Assembly (NCBI GenBank): GCA_029532415.1
Contig: JAQOTA010000060.1
Coordinates: 4,030,001 to 4,094,000, forward strand
DNA: 64,000 bases
Reading direction: 5' to 3'
Source of the DNA: Marasmius tenuissimus
Lineage: Eukaryota; Basidiomycota; Agaricomycetes; Agaricales; Marasmiaceae
Below, piece by piece: positions 11,528 through 22,289 of the stretch. Below the pieces are notes generated by a model, which was given only the letters and a program-made list of their open reading frames with translations, was not told the DNA's origin and searched no databases. How positions within the stretch are numbered: position 1 is the stretch's first letter; every line of letters starts with the position of its first letter. Position numbers and translations under genes: made by a program.

Positions 11528-13816
11528 TTACGCCTGCCTCAAAGCGACCTTCAAGGGCAGGCGAGACCCGGCATTCCAATCCCCTTTGACCACCGGAGAA
11601 GACACACTGAGCCTAACCTGATCAAAATCAGCACCCTCGGGTAGTTCAAAAGTGAATGACTCGACGAGGGCCGCTACGACAGCTTGAATCTCCAACACCC
11701 TGGAGACAACACCGTTAAGAGTGACTACAAGAAAAACAAGAAGGGACGACTTACGCGAAACGCCAGCCAATGCATGCTCGGATGCCAGCACCTGATGATA
11801 GAGGCAATGCTTCTCAGTCTTCTACGTGCTGTTCAACGAAGAATGGAACGTACCAAAAGTCAACAAATTCGCAAAGATCCCGAGTGTTGATGGCTTTGTT
11901 ACATTGAGGAACCTCTCCGGTCTCCATTCCTCCGCATCTTCTCCCCATACCTCCTTCAGCCTAGAAGCAGCGAAATTAGGGCCATTGGTAATCAGCCGGG
12001 AGGCGAAAACTCACCGGTTGTAATTATAAACACCAGCAAGCACCCTTTGGCCTTTCGTGACCGGAATCTCTCTTAGAACTGAGCCTGAAGAATCGACGAC
12101 CGGGAATTCCAGTGGGATAATATCGTCAACCTCAGCTTCGCGAATGAGCTCGACAATGATAGGGTGGAAACGGAGAGTTTCCTGTCATGTCATTCAGTTA
12201 GAACTTGACACACTCGACAAACGGATTGAGATAGACGTACCCTGATCACAGCATTCAAATAGGCCATGCCCTCCAAATCCTTTGCCAAGAGTTCCCCGTC
12301 GTTGCGGGTTTGTTCTCGGACTTGTTTGATTTCATGGAACAGTTTTTCCTGGACTTTGGGATTCCTAGACAACTCGTACAACACCCAGTTCATTCTGAAT
12401 GGAGAGACTGTCGTTAGACTTCGGGATCAAGGAAACGATCTGACAACTAACGTGAAGGCCGTCGTCTCGTGTCCAGCAAAGATGATCGTTGCCATCTGTG
12501 ACAACCCCTCCGCTGGATTCAAAGCTTTCTTCGGATCTTCTGCTCCCATAGAGCGAGCTGTAGATGACGAGGTCAAACATACACGGACAGATTGTTTCGT
12601 TATGCCTCAGACGCACCGACAACGCTCAAAAAGTCGTTATCCTTCTCGCCAGCTCCGCCACTCTCCACCTTGTTCTTCGCCAGATCTCGGGAAATGGCCT
12701 GGCTCCTAGCTACCCAATGTTCAAACCGTTTATCTTCCTTCGTCTTCTTGAGCTCGAAGAGACTTGTGACAGCCCTAGGCAAGAACCGGTATGAGACGCT
12801 GCGAAGGAACTGGTATTCACCCGGGCTTCGGGTGTCAATGCTGCAGGTAATTGACAATGAGATCGAAATACAGATGAGGCAGCAATTGCGTCGATCAACT
12901 CACAAGAGATCCCGTAGGATTTCACGAAGTTCACTCGTCTGATGTCCGCGCGAGCCATTGAAGTCATATTCGAGCATAGCTAGCAATAAGGCAAGTCAGT
13001 AGTATCCTTAAGCATAGCGCCGGTACGTACTGTCTCCGAGAGCTTCGAGAGCCATGCCATGGATCCATGGAACAGCATCGAGCACTGTGGCACCATTCTC
13101 AATTTCGTTCTTCCATTTCAATGTAAGCTTTGCAACAGCCGTTCAGTTACACGTTCTGAGCAGGGGGGTACGGAACAAAAATACCGATTTCGCGGACAAG
13201 GAGAATAGTTGAGCAAAGGGTCTGATTTGTCCAGCAGCGAACGCCGGATTCAAGACCTTCCGCTGTCTCTGATGAGCGCCCCCTGTGAATATAAAAACAG
13301 AACTGAGTTCTCCGAGTCGGTCGATCGAACGGAGTAAACGTACCGTTGGCGCTCAGTACCCCAGTCCCGAATACCTTAGTAAAAAAGCGTTCAACATCTC
13401 CGGGTTTCTTGTAACGATAAGCGGACTTCTGGAAGACGTGTTGGAGAGCGCGCGGGTCATTCAACATCAAGATGTCCTCCTATCAAGAGATCAGTTCGAT
13501 TCCGCCATGGTAAGCGAACAAATCCTACTCCGAAGCATCCTGCCAGTCGAAGAGCAGAGCCATACTGGTCGAACCAAGCGGTCTCAAGGTGTCCTACTAC
13601 TCTTTTCCTACTCATGTCCCATTCGTGGCCTGTACAAAGTTAGACACTCGATCAGGTCAGACTTATCGAAGTGGTGAGCTTACCCAAAAGCAACGAAGGC
13701 GATGGAGGCCCCGGGAGAAACTTGAGAGAACGTCTTCTCGCTCGAACGACAAAAGCGGCTACTGTTCCCGTGACAAGGAGCAGAGCTATAGCGACAAGTT
13801 GTGAAAGCATAGACAT
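11528..13816 (-). CDS. Cytochrome P450 (P450-1), intact
   Basis: The start MSMLSQLVAIALLLVTGTV forms a membrane anchor, then comes the proline hinge FLPGPPSPSLLLG. The C-helix side has HQRQRKVLNPAF. Helix I shows IIFAGHETTAFT (the [AG]Gx[DE]T[TS] oxygen-binding motif), helix K is ETLRFHP (ExxR), and the heme loop FGAGIRACIGWRFA carries the axial Cys; it is assembled from two exons around 11860-11750. The gene has roughly a dozen short introns and ends with LPLKVALRQA before a TAA at 11528-11530. It is probably an ER-bound monooxygenase fed by a P450 reductase; the substrate cannot be told. It is paralogous to the P450s at 18.5-21 kb and 47.7-50.1 kb, which share exon layout and motifs. All key residues are present, so I take it as functional. 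Confidence 0.9.
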
Positions 13817-14796
13817 TCAGAGAAAGTTCCTTTGGTATGAGGTATTGAAGTGGCGAACGAGCAAAGAGGGGTTCCCCTTTATATGACTCTTCGTTTACTG
13901 CCCGTGAGAAGGAGAAGACATGAGACCGATACCGCTCGGACGTTGGTGAGCTTGATTTGCTGAGCGGGAATGAGAAGCCCCCTGTGAGTGAAGGAGCTCT
14001 GTCAGGTGATACCGCATTTCTACTACTGGCACTCGCGATGCTTAATGTAGCTGCCTAACACTCGCATTGAGCTCCACCATGTCAGAAAGTATCCGAATAG
14101 GCTTATAGTGTAAAACCTAATTGTGGAACGGCTTCAGTCATTTGGCACAGATGGTTCAGAGAGAGGCTATGACGTACCTCGGCGTGAGAGTCAACATCGG
14201 AGCAGTCGTCCAGTCTCAGAGGTGAGTAGCGAACGCGCCTTGCTCCTCGCCAGACGTTGTCGCAGCAATCATTCAACGCCACCGAATCTTGAGAGTGCCA
14301 GATTAGTCAAGACCCGTGCAGCATCCGGTGGGCTATAGAGTGAATTGCGTCCCTGACCTCATCGAATAGCCTTGACAAATCATCGTAGAGGTGAGCTGAT
14401 GCGCGTCCGGTCGGATTGCGTCGAGGAAGATGAGTGATTGCGAAGAAAGTCCGCAGTTACAATCAGTATTCTCGGATATTAGGTTGGTTTGATAGCCGTG
14501 ATGAGATGAATTGGTACAGTTATCTTGCTGTCGAAGGCAGTCCAAGCATGGAGCATGCGCCGTGGAGCGAACTTGCTGCCAGACCTTTTTTTATCACTCG
14601 GGACTGTGGGAGGTCTGGGAGGTCCATGGACATCGACATCGGATCGTCGACGGTCACTTGACACGTCGGCCCCAGTGCTCTGTCCTGTTACCAAGATCTC
14701 ACTCTCCTGGCCATTCAACGTTCAGATTTCGGGCAAGGAGGGAAAATACACGATACATAATTCGCTGGAGGTCCAAAGTTGAGTACGACCTTCTTC
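13817..14796. other. Promoter side of P450-1; no gene recognised
   Basis: This is the 5' flank of the divergently read P450-1. A minus-strand frame at about 14718-14479 (80 residues, Pro/Ser/Lys-rich) is the only coding-like piece and could belong to the uncertain gene at 14797-15980. Confidence 0.35.
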
Positions 14797-15980
14797 CTAA
14801 TACATATAGTGAAGAAATTTCCAGGCCTCTATCCCTTCCACGACGACAGACCTTCCATGCGATTCCTGGGGCATCTAAAGTACGGATAGGTGAGCCATGC
14901 TGTTTATAGCGAAGAGGAAAGGTAGCAACTTACAACCGGCGGCTTGGTCCAGAGAACGAAGGTGAACGTTGTCGCGAAACCCTCTTCGCATAGAGACACA
15001 CGCGAATATTGAAGCTCAACTGTGACGCCCCAATCATTGTTCTGCAGACACCAGGGTGTCGTGGTCTAACCAAACCCATTTTCCTCGGCGGACAGAGCCT
15101 GGTCTGTCGTTTCGTAGGGTATAATAGCGGCTTGTGACGAGGGATAGAGGGGGTTTGGGAAGGGAGATCTTGGATCGATCCGCGGGCGCAAGATAGATAC
15201 AAGACGACAACGAGAACCAGCGCCCTTGATAAGAGGTGTGGCAGAGGAAGGTGGCATGCGAGATAGGTGGAGCATATCGGCGGGTATGTGAAGCAGCGCA
15301 TGCTTCAGCGAAGTCGGATGACTTGATGTAGGTCGGCAGGACAAACGTGGGCCAACGGTGCAACGCAAGCGAAGAGCGAGTCTCGTATAGAGGACGACGT
15401 AGTGCGAAGGTAAGTCGGTAACGTGGTGCTCCCGGCCTTCTTTGTCTGCAGATTATCTCCTCGGAGACCAGACATTTGGACTAGAGGAAGCAATTCAATC
15501 ACAAGAAACCATAGCGGAAGTCGCAACTCAAAGTACCTTGATCTGGCAAAAACTGGGTATGAGTAACCTCCTTCTGGCGTCAAATTTACTCCTCTGATAC
15601 TCCCCAAGTTGTCATCCGCGAAGGTGCAAGTGGGCAAGCCAAGTCGCTGCTCCCATAAGGAGACAAAAAAGGCATCGCTCGCTCTACGTGACGAGATAGA
15701 TGCCACTGGGACGCTGTCGCGAGAAGTCACCCAGATAAGCCGGTGCTGCATCTCGCTAGGAGTAGCGGTCACGAGTCTTCCAGGTAAAGGGGATGATTAC
15801 GGGCGGGGAGGAAAGGAAGACAACGTGATGGCTGCTGGGTGAAGAGGCTTCTTCCCGACTGACGGTTCCTCTGGCATGCGAAAAGGAAAAGTGGATATGG
15901 GGAGGGTTGTGGGATGTGCCGCTGGATCTTCTTCTTGTTCTTTGAACTGAATTTCGCAGAGTCAGTAGAAGCTCATCCAA
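14797..15980 (-). pseudogene. Possible hypothetical gene, structure unresolved or broken
   Basis: Two consecutive exons on the minus strand look real: NNDWGVTVELQYSRVSLCEE continuing to TFVLWTKPPV, then a canonical GTAAGT intron, then MPQESHGRSVVVEGIEAWKF ending at a TAG at 14797-14799. Upstream, longer coding-like pieces (for example LPTCTFADDNLGSIRGV near 15630-15580 and KPPLSLVTSRYYTLRND near 15140) cannot be joined in frame. Immediately before the DWGV exon the best upstream frame ends LDHDTLVSAEQ and is one base out. I cannot choose between missed introns and a frameshift. The function is unknown. Confidence 0.3.
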
Positions 15981-17480
15981 AGGACGGAAACCGACGTACC
16001 GATCCTTCCAGCGATCTGTCCTTCACCGCTCGTTACTTGTAGCTTTAGGCGTCATCCCAATTACCAGGAATACCGGTCAAGGCGAGCGGGTTAATTCGTT
16101 GCGTGCATGACTGAGGCCGCGGTCATCTGTAGGACAATGGTCATCAAACGTACAGGTACATTAGCGATAGAGAACATACCGTTTATCACGTCCGATTCCC
16201 ACAGCGTGGTCAGTTTGCAAGGATTGAACATAGTATCCCGTGTCACGACTGTTTGCCATCCCAAATTTGCCAACAAAGGGTCGCAAAAACAGAACCAGGA
16301 GACGATACGAGCCCGTGAGCCCGTATTCCAGAAAGGAGCGTTCAAGCGCCTCAGATCAGCAGAAAGACACTCGTGATTGACCGCGAGTCGGCTGTCTAGA
16401 TCTGGCCTGTGTTTTTCTGGTAAAATTCAGCAACATGGCTCATACCGACAGATACCACGTACCTTCAGACATATTAAGAGCTCAGTAACCCTTGATTTTC
16501 CATGGAAGTGGTATTCTGGGAGAATAATTGAGTGCAGGCTGAGGACAGGACGAGACGGTAGACGGTAGACCAGAAGAGACGATGGTGGTTCAGATACGAA
16601 AATGTCACAATGTGACGACGTGTGACAGACTTGCTCAAAACGGAAATAAAGGGTCACATAGTGTCACACCGCTTTTGTCTTTGAACACGACGAAATTCGA
16701 GCTGGCTTCGGTTTATATTCTTCCAAAGCTGGAGCTCATCCTTCTGAATCTTTTCACAGGCTCGGATCACAATCAACCTCATGATATATCCTTCGCTGGG
16801 ACCAATATTGTCAGTGATTCGTGAGTTCAGCTAAGGCTCAAGTTCAATCGTACGTTACCCATCGACAGCCAACCACAGTCTCCCGGAAGTTCGGAATGAA
16901 CTCTTACGGGTGTTTAGACTGTCGTTTGCATGAAGTTAATATCCACCAGTTCAAAGTTCAGTCACCTGTGGGAGAAATCAATCATTTACCGAGATGAGCA
17001 TGCTGACCTTCATCCTCTTCGATCACTATGGCAGGAATTCGATTGGCTGACGGTGGCCCTCGGTGAATGCATACCCAGGATCCCGTGCTTGCCCGTGCGC
17101 CAATTACGGAGCGTCGTTGAGTCGGCATAACGCATGGTTGACATTCAGCACCGAATTTGATGCGACCTTTCAGCTCATACACAACCATGATCGGCCCTTG
17201 ATGAGCGCGTACCTCCCTGTCATTGATAGGATTGTTCCTCCCCGGCCAAACGACAAGACTTACGGTATCTCACATACGATTTTCCCAATTTACACACTTC
17301 CTACCCTCCAGATTAGGAATCAACGGCGGGCTTGGACGGGATAGATTAGTTTGCACGTCTGATAAGTCAAGACGCTTGGTTTGTGCTGAGTATAAAAGCT
17401 GGCCGCAGAGACCTGGAGTTCTCAGCAAACTAAGCTTCCGCTCCTCAGCCATTCGAACTCTCTATTCCAACTAAACAGCA
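15981..17480. other. Intergenic, no gene recognised
   Basis: This interval holds the GTCAC-rich block described separately and the promoter of the YcaC-like gene. A TATA-like element (GTATAAAAG) at about 17390 lies roughly 90 bases before that gene's ATG, a usual distance for a fungal promoter. A minus-strand frame near 16345-16091 has an intron-like break but no family match. Confidence 0.4.
16603..16670. repeat. GTCAC/GTGAC-rich block
   Basis: Within about 70 bp there are five GTCAC or GTGAC pentamers in both orientations, forming imperfect palindromes such as TGTCACAATGTGACG and GTCACATAGTGTCAC. Similar blocks occur at 27.8, 39.4, 42.4 and 61.4 kb and inside the MITE at 20.3 kb. Confidence 0.6.
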
Positions 17481-18409
17481 ATGCGTGTCTCATTCACTTT
17501 GCTCGCCGGCGCAGCTGCCGCTCTCACTGGGCTTCAAGGTGGTAAGTCGTTCCGTCCACTGCTAGCATAATCGGCTTGAAACTAACCTTCCGGATCACAG
17601 CTCTTGGTTACACGTTCGAGCGTCTCGACAAAAACAACACGGTCCTTCTCATTGTCGACCACCAGATCGGACTCTTCGAATTAGTGAAAGACTTCGAGCC
17701 AGTCGAGTTCAGGAACAACGTTCTCGCTCATGCTGAGCTTGGGAAAGTGTTCAACTTGCCTACCGTGATGACCACCAGTACTGAGACTGGTAGGCATACT
17801 CGTTGCTACATAACTTCTTCCAATCTAACCCATATTCTCTTCAGGCCCCAACGGACCCATGCTGAAGGAAGTGCTGGACATGCACCCCGAAGCCCCTTTG
17901 ATCAAGCGCGAGGGCGAAGTCAACGCTTGGGACAACTCCGACTTCCGTGCTGCCGTCAAAGCCACCGGAAAGACTCAAGTCATCCTCGCTAGTATCGTCA
18001 CCGACGTGAGTTCACTCCAATACTTCCCACTGTCTCACCACTGAACGTTTCGACCAGGTCTGCACCGCCTTCCTCGCCATGTCCCTCCGTGAGGAAGGCT
18101 ACACCGTCTTCCACAACTCCGAAGCCTCTGGCACGTACAACAAGCGTATCGCGAATGAGGCCAACGACCGTATGAAAGATGCTGGTGTCCAAAACCTCTC
18201 GATGTTCGCGATTGCGACTGACCTCATGAGGGACTGGAGGGCCACCCCCGGTCTCCCCGAGCTGCTTCCTTTCTTCGACAAGTACGTTCTCTGTTCTACT
18301 CTTTCTTGGGTTTACAAGGTCAAGGTTGACGTCTTTGCATAGGTACTTCCCCGTCTACGGAGTTCTCGCGCGTAACTACAACACCGCCAAGGGTGAAAAT
18401 CAGGTCTGA
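17481..18409 (+). CDS. YcaC-like cysteine hydrolase (isochorismatase superfamily)
   Basis: Exons 17481-17541, 17601-17789, 17845-18005, 18058-18281 and 18343-18409 give 233 residues, a normal length for the family. The fold is clear along its whole length: LLIVDHQIGLFELVKDFEPV (with the catalytic Asp), PNGPMLKEVLDMHPEAPLIK (with the likely catalytic Lys), NAWDNSDF, and IVTDVCTAFLAMSLREEGY with the nucleophilic Cys. This DHQ subgroup matches bacterial YcaC-like hydrolases, whose natural substrate is not settled, so isochorismate should not be assumed. The first exon encodes a hydrophobic start, MRVSFTLLAGAAAALTGLQG, which could be a signal peptide; most relatives lack one. It converges on P450-2 with 138 bp between the stops. 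A damaged paralogue lies at 40.6-41.5 kb. Confidence 0.92.
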
Positions 18410-20296
18410 GACTTGAAAGATGGAGAATTTTTTCCAGCGGACGGTCGTGTTTGATAGCTACCTTCTGTTCTTCAAAAGAAAATCTCGTCCCAGTAGATTT
18501 TAGAATCAGTTTTATATCCCCGATTTATAGACTGAACCATATGTTAGCTAGCCTTCCCTTCTCAGAGTGACTCTAAGTGGTAGCTGAGCCCCCTCGTCTT
18601 CCGCGCCTTTCACCGACGGAACATTTATTCCAACGAATAGAAAGATGTGCTCGATCTCTACATTTGGGAGTAAGGAAAACTCAAATCGTTCGAGTAATAT
18701 GGTGAGAAGAGCTTGGATCTCCATGACACTGGTTTGATTAGTATCAGCCTCGAGAATCAAGTCAAGGAATTGGATGATCCGGAGTCACTCACGCGAAACG
18801 CCAGCTACAATGAACAAGTCGAAGGGAAAGGTGAGTTCATGGCGTTCTCGCGCAAGGTTAGTAGGCACGGGTAGGACATACCCGAGGCAGCCTTTAGGTC
18901 CAGCACCTGCTCAAAGATCACTCGTAACGTTCAAATTTCACAAGCGAGATATTTAAACACTCACTGAAAGTCAGAGTATTCGCAAAGAAACCGACGGTCG
19001 TCCCTTGCTTTGTCCCCTGCTTCTCACCGTCGAGTCTTGGTCCAAGGTGGCGATTTGGGTTCCACTCTTCTGCATCTTCCCCCCAAACGGCTTTCAGTCT
19101 GTGTACCATACCAACAGACGTTAAGTAACTCGACTCGGAATATCGTTATGAAGAACGACTATACCTATTGTAACTTGAGATATCCGCTCGAATCATCTGG
19201 CCTTTCTTGACTGGCACCTTATCTATCATACTTCCATCTCGTGCGACTACTGAGAAGTCTAGAAGAAGCACATCATCGTTCCGTGCCTCCTTGAGGAGAA
19301 TAGGGACAACGGGATGCAAGCGAATCGCTTCCTATCAAGTCCGGAGCACCAGTCAGAACGAACACGTTGATTGCAATATAAATAATCTCACCTTCAGAAC
19401 GAGATTGAGATGGCTCATCGAATCAAAATCCTCATGCGTCAATTCCCCTGCGCCGATCTTCATTCGAATGCGCGAAATTTCTTCGTATACTTTAGCCTGG
19501 TCTTCGGGATGGGCTGCGAGCTCGTACAAGACCCACGAGAGGGTGTATGCTGTCGTATTATGTCCGGCTTGGATGAGAGTCCTAGAATGATCATCAATAC
19601 CTCAAAGGCCAGAATGGGTTTACAGAGCAGGAACTCACGTCATTTCCGCGAGAATTTCCTCCTCGCATAACTGTGTCTTCGGGTCTTCCGCCATATTTGC
19701 TCGGACTGCGACAGAGCAGGGAGACATTGCGAGCTCCCCAGGCTTTTTATCTCTATGAGATGAGAGGAGGGCGAGTGGAACTTACCCAAGACACTCAAAA
19801 CGCCCTTCGCATCCTCATGATTATCGTCGTTGCCATCTACGCTTGACTCTACCGTTTTCATTAACCCCTCAGCCCTAGTCTTTGCTGTTTGGACGTGGCG
19901 TTTTGCTGACTTCTCCAAGGACATGGGAAGGTATTCCGCTCGGAACGAGACAATAAAGTCTGGGAGGCGGCGTGAAAGTATGTTCAGGACCGTTGCAGAA
20001 GGTGTCCACCTCGTTACTTTTGCCCTAAAGCCGAGAATGAACAACCTCATGACGTTGAGAAACGCGTTGGATAGGTGGCAGAATGTAGTGAGTGTAGCTC
20101 ACTTAGACTTGTGAGCATCCTGCGTGGAAGTGTTGGGTACGTCCTTGAGAGAGTTAAAGTGATGGTTGAACGCACCTACGGAGTGGTTCGTTGAGCCCTA
20201 GAACGACTAACAGTAGGATGAATCGGCCTACTCTCTCCGATCACATCTAAAGCTGCCTTTTGTAACCAGGGTACGACATTGATAACAGCGCTTGTC

Positions 20297-20304
20297 TGCC
20301 CTCG
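20297..20304. repeat. Target-site duplication, left copy
   Basis: TGCCCTCG, identical to 20624-20631 on the other side of the MITE; this is the host P450 sequence duplicated on insertion. Confidence 0.9.
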
Positions 20305-20623
20305 CAGTGTTGTCAGTGTCAAGTCAAAGAGTCACAAAGGTGTCAGAATTTTTGACCGAGTCACAGAATTACCGGCTTTGACAAGGTAATACCAAAGTCA
20401 ATGACTAAATCGTGACTTGACAGATTCGACCCACAGACCTACCTTTCCACGTGTCCGAAGTGGTGGATTTCTTCATCGATGACGCACGCGCGTGGTCAAT
20501 GGAGTTCAACCGAAGTACAACTTGCTTTTACTCGCATTGACAATGGTAATACCGTGTCAAAGGTGGCAGTGTTTTGACTGACCGCCCAGTATTACCAGTA
20601 ATACCCGGTCACAGACAACACTG
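20305..20623. mobile_element. hAT-type MITE (319 bp) with 8-bp target duplication
   Basis: The terminal inverted repeats are CAGTGTTGTC (20305-20314) and GACAACACTG (20614-20623), perfect over 10 bp. They are flanked by identical 8-bp direct repeats TGCCCTCG at 20297-20304 and 20624-20631. CAGTG-type ends with 8-bp duplications are the hallmark of hAT transposons. The element has no transposase frame, so it is non-autonomous. Sub-terminal regions are full of GTCAC/GTGTCA and the 9-mer GGTAATACC in both orientations, as in hAT transposase-binding regions. It sits inside an exon of P450-2; removing it with one duplication copy restores a continuous P450 frame. Confidence 0.9.
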
Positions 20624-20631
20624 TGCCCTCG
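20624..20631. repeat. Target-site duplication, right copy
   Basis: TGCCCTCG, the second copy of the duplicated P450 target, directly following the right inverted repeat of the MITE. Confidence 0.9.
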
Positions 20632-21310
20632 CAGCGCGTTTTCCCACGTGTCACAAAGCTGGGATCGGGTGAAGTTGTGTGATCAAAATGTGGGCGCACG
20701 CAGGAATCTCTACTCACGTGAACGCCGTGCTTTTGGAATAGAGGCGAAAGTTTCTTTAGATGAACCGTTGAGAAAGCCGGGCTTAGCACTTTGCGGTGGC
20801 GTTTGTGATCCTCGCCTATTAATCCGTGAATAGATGAAATGAGGACGAGGATAGCGAAAGGTTCGCGCGGTGAGGTTACCTTCCGCCCACAAGATCCCTC
20901 TGCCAAACATCGTTTCTATTATCCTCCTCGTCTCTCTCAGCTTGGACATCTGTCAGAGCTTGATCTTTTCACAGGGGCCCGTTGGCTCAACGCGGGCTTT
21001 CATTCCCGGTCGAATTACGCACCATGGCCAAGGGCCTTCAGCTTTCATTGGCCCGCAACTTGAAATCTCGCTGAGACCGTCGAACGGTTACCCATACTCG
21101 CCAGGGAACTTGATCGATCTAAAAGCTCGGTCTCTCAACGCAGCAATCGAGTAGTCTTTATCAGACCTTGAGACCACTTGATATGATCGAGAAAAGCATT
21201 AATGGGCCGACAAATGAAGTATTCGATCTGCCGCGTCAATTCTCGCTATAAGAAGTCTCATCTATCTCGTAGAGAGAGGGCCTTATAGAGGACTGGATAT
21301 ATATGTCGAA

Positions 21311-21327
21311 TGACCGGTGACCGGTCA
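21311..21327. promoter_or_regulatory. 17-bp palindrome TGACCGGT-G-ACCGGTCA
   Basis: A perfect inverted repeat with 8-bp arms and a single central base. It lies just beyond the 3' end of the membrane-protein gene at 21398-21895 and about 360 bp upstream of the P450-2 remnant. Such a site could bind a dimeric regulator, but nothing else shows this. Confidence 0.35.
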
Positions 21328-21397
21328 GACACAACAAAGAGCATGGACATGACCAGCCACCCTCAGTGAGTTGGACTCACCACCGTGATGGCGAAAC

Positions 21398-21895
21398 CTA
21401 CCGTATCATTGCTTCGATGCCATGAATGATAGCAATATGGAAGGCGGCCCAGGGATCCAATCTTCCTACGGTAACAGCAAGAACGTCAGACGTGAAGACT
21501 AGTACAGTAGATCCGAATCCTACATAGATCGGAGATCCGAGGGTACTAGTAGAGACGTAGGATATGGCTTCACACTCACCTGGATTATTGAAGACCTACC
21601 GTCGAATATCTGCGCATACTTTGAAAATGTATCTATTTGTAGAGAACCAGATCTGAACTAGCCTTGCTCAGAAATACATATCCCTACTATAGTTCGTCCC
21701 TCGGACTCCCACTTCCTTCGAATTGGAAACGGGGCTACCTATGGTTGCGAAAGTGGCGTGAATCTCCATCCTTGGGTATGGGAGGTCAAAATCCAATGTG
21801 TCACCTGTAGCACAAGCTTCTTCTTGCTGAGGGTCTCTGGACTCTGGAGTTGGGGAAGGGCTCGGGAGCGTGACAAGAGCCCTTGTGTCGGACAT
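21398..21895 (-). CDS. Small hypothetical membrane protein
   Basis: The first exon starts at ATG 21895 (MSDTRALVTLPSPSPTPESR) and is a Pro/Ser-rich, acidic N-terminus. The last exon, 21595-21398, follows a clear acceptor and reads VFNNPGECEAISYVSTSTL, then the hydrophobic VGFGSTVLVFTSDVLAVTVG and DPWAAFHIAIIHGIEAMI before a TAG at 21398-21400. The two can be joined in frame using a GTGGGA donor near 21720 (SNSKE|VFNNP), which is a weak donor, so the exact junction is uncertain. Two hydrophobic segments suggest a membrane protein. I do not recognise the family. Confidence 0.5.
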
Positions 21896-22289
21896 TGAGA
21901 GGAATTGATCTTTTATGTTGAAGCGGTCTGTGGGAGGGAGTAAAAGATATGAATGAGTAGCTAGCCCTCAAGACGAGTACAGACCTTGATGGTGGTAACG
22001 ACGTAGAGAGCCTCAAGAATCGAAGTTTTCCGTTGATTTTTCGCGTCACATGCCAACCAGACGCGTCGGCGTTCCCTTAGTCTTTCTCACGCGCCATAGA
22101 CAACTAATTAAGTTAGCGACAGGCAACATTATTAATATGGCAGGTACACGATGTCCATTTGGGAAGCAATACTTAGTATAGGTCCAAAATAAATCCGCCT
22201 AAATACGATAGGTCCAATCGAAAGTTTACAAACTTAGCTTAATAATTGATAGTCAGACTGAAAGGGCATTCAAGGTTTATCTACCTCAG

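Larger units (their letters stand above)
18548..20949 (-). pseudogene. Cytochrome P450 (P450-2), broken by a MITE and lacking its 5' part
   Basis: The 3' two-thirds is well preserved: GFFANTLTF and heme loop FSAGPKGCLGWRFA (axial Cys present), ExxR region, helix I region with AGHNTTAYT, and the NVVPWLQKAALDVIGE segment also seen in P450-3. The stop TAG is at 18548-18550. Upstream, LRETRRIIETMFGRGILWAE and EDHKRHRKVLSPAF are still readable, but no membrane anchor or GPPS hinge could be found 5' of about 20949. The exon reading LCDTWENALRG is interrupted by a 319-bp MITE before the frame resumes as QTSAVINVV. The inserted DNA plus duplication is 327 bp, a multiple of three, but brings an in-frame TGA. 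The gene is therefore probably inactive unless the insert is spliced out. Confidence 0.8.

Noticed and set aside
15305..15772. A 155-codon minus-strand frame as a stand-alone gene
   Set aside because: The frame has no ATG at its start and joins to neither neighbour; it is treated only as a possible part of an unresolved gene.
20305..20623. Reading the insert in P450-2 as an ordinary large intron
   Set aside because: It has inverted ends and an exact 8-bp duplication of exon sequence and does not start with GT and end with AG on the coding strand at its borders.
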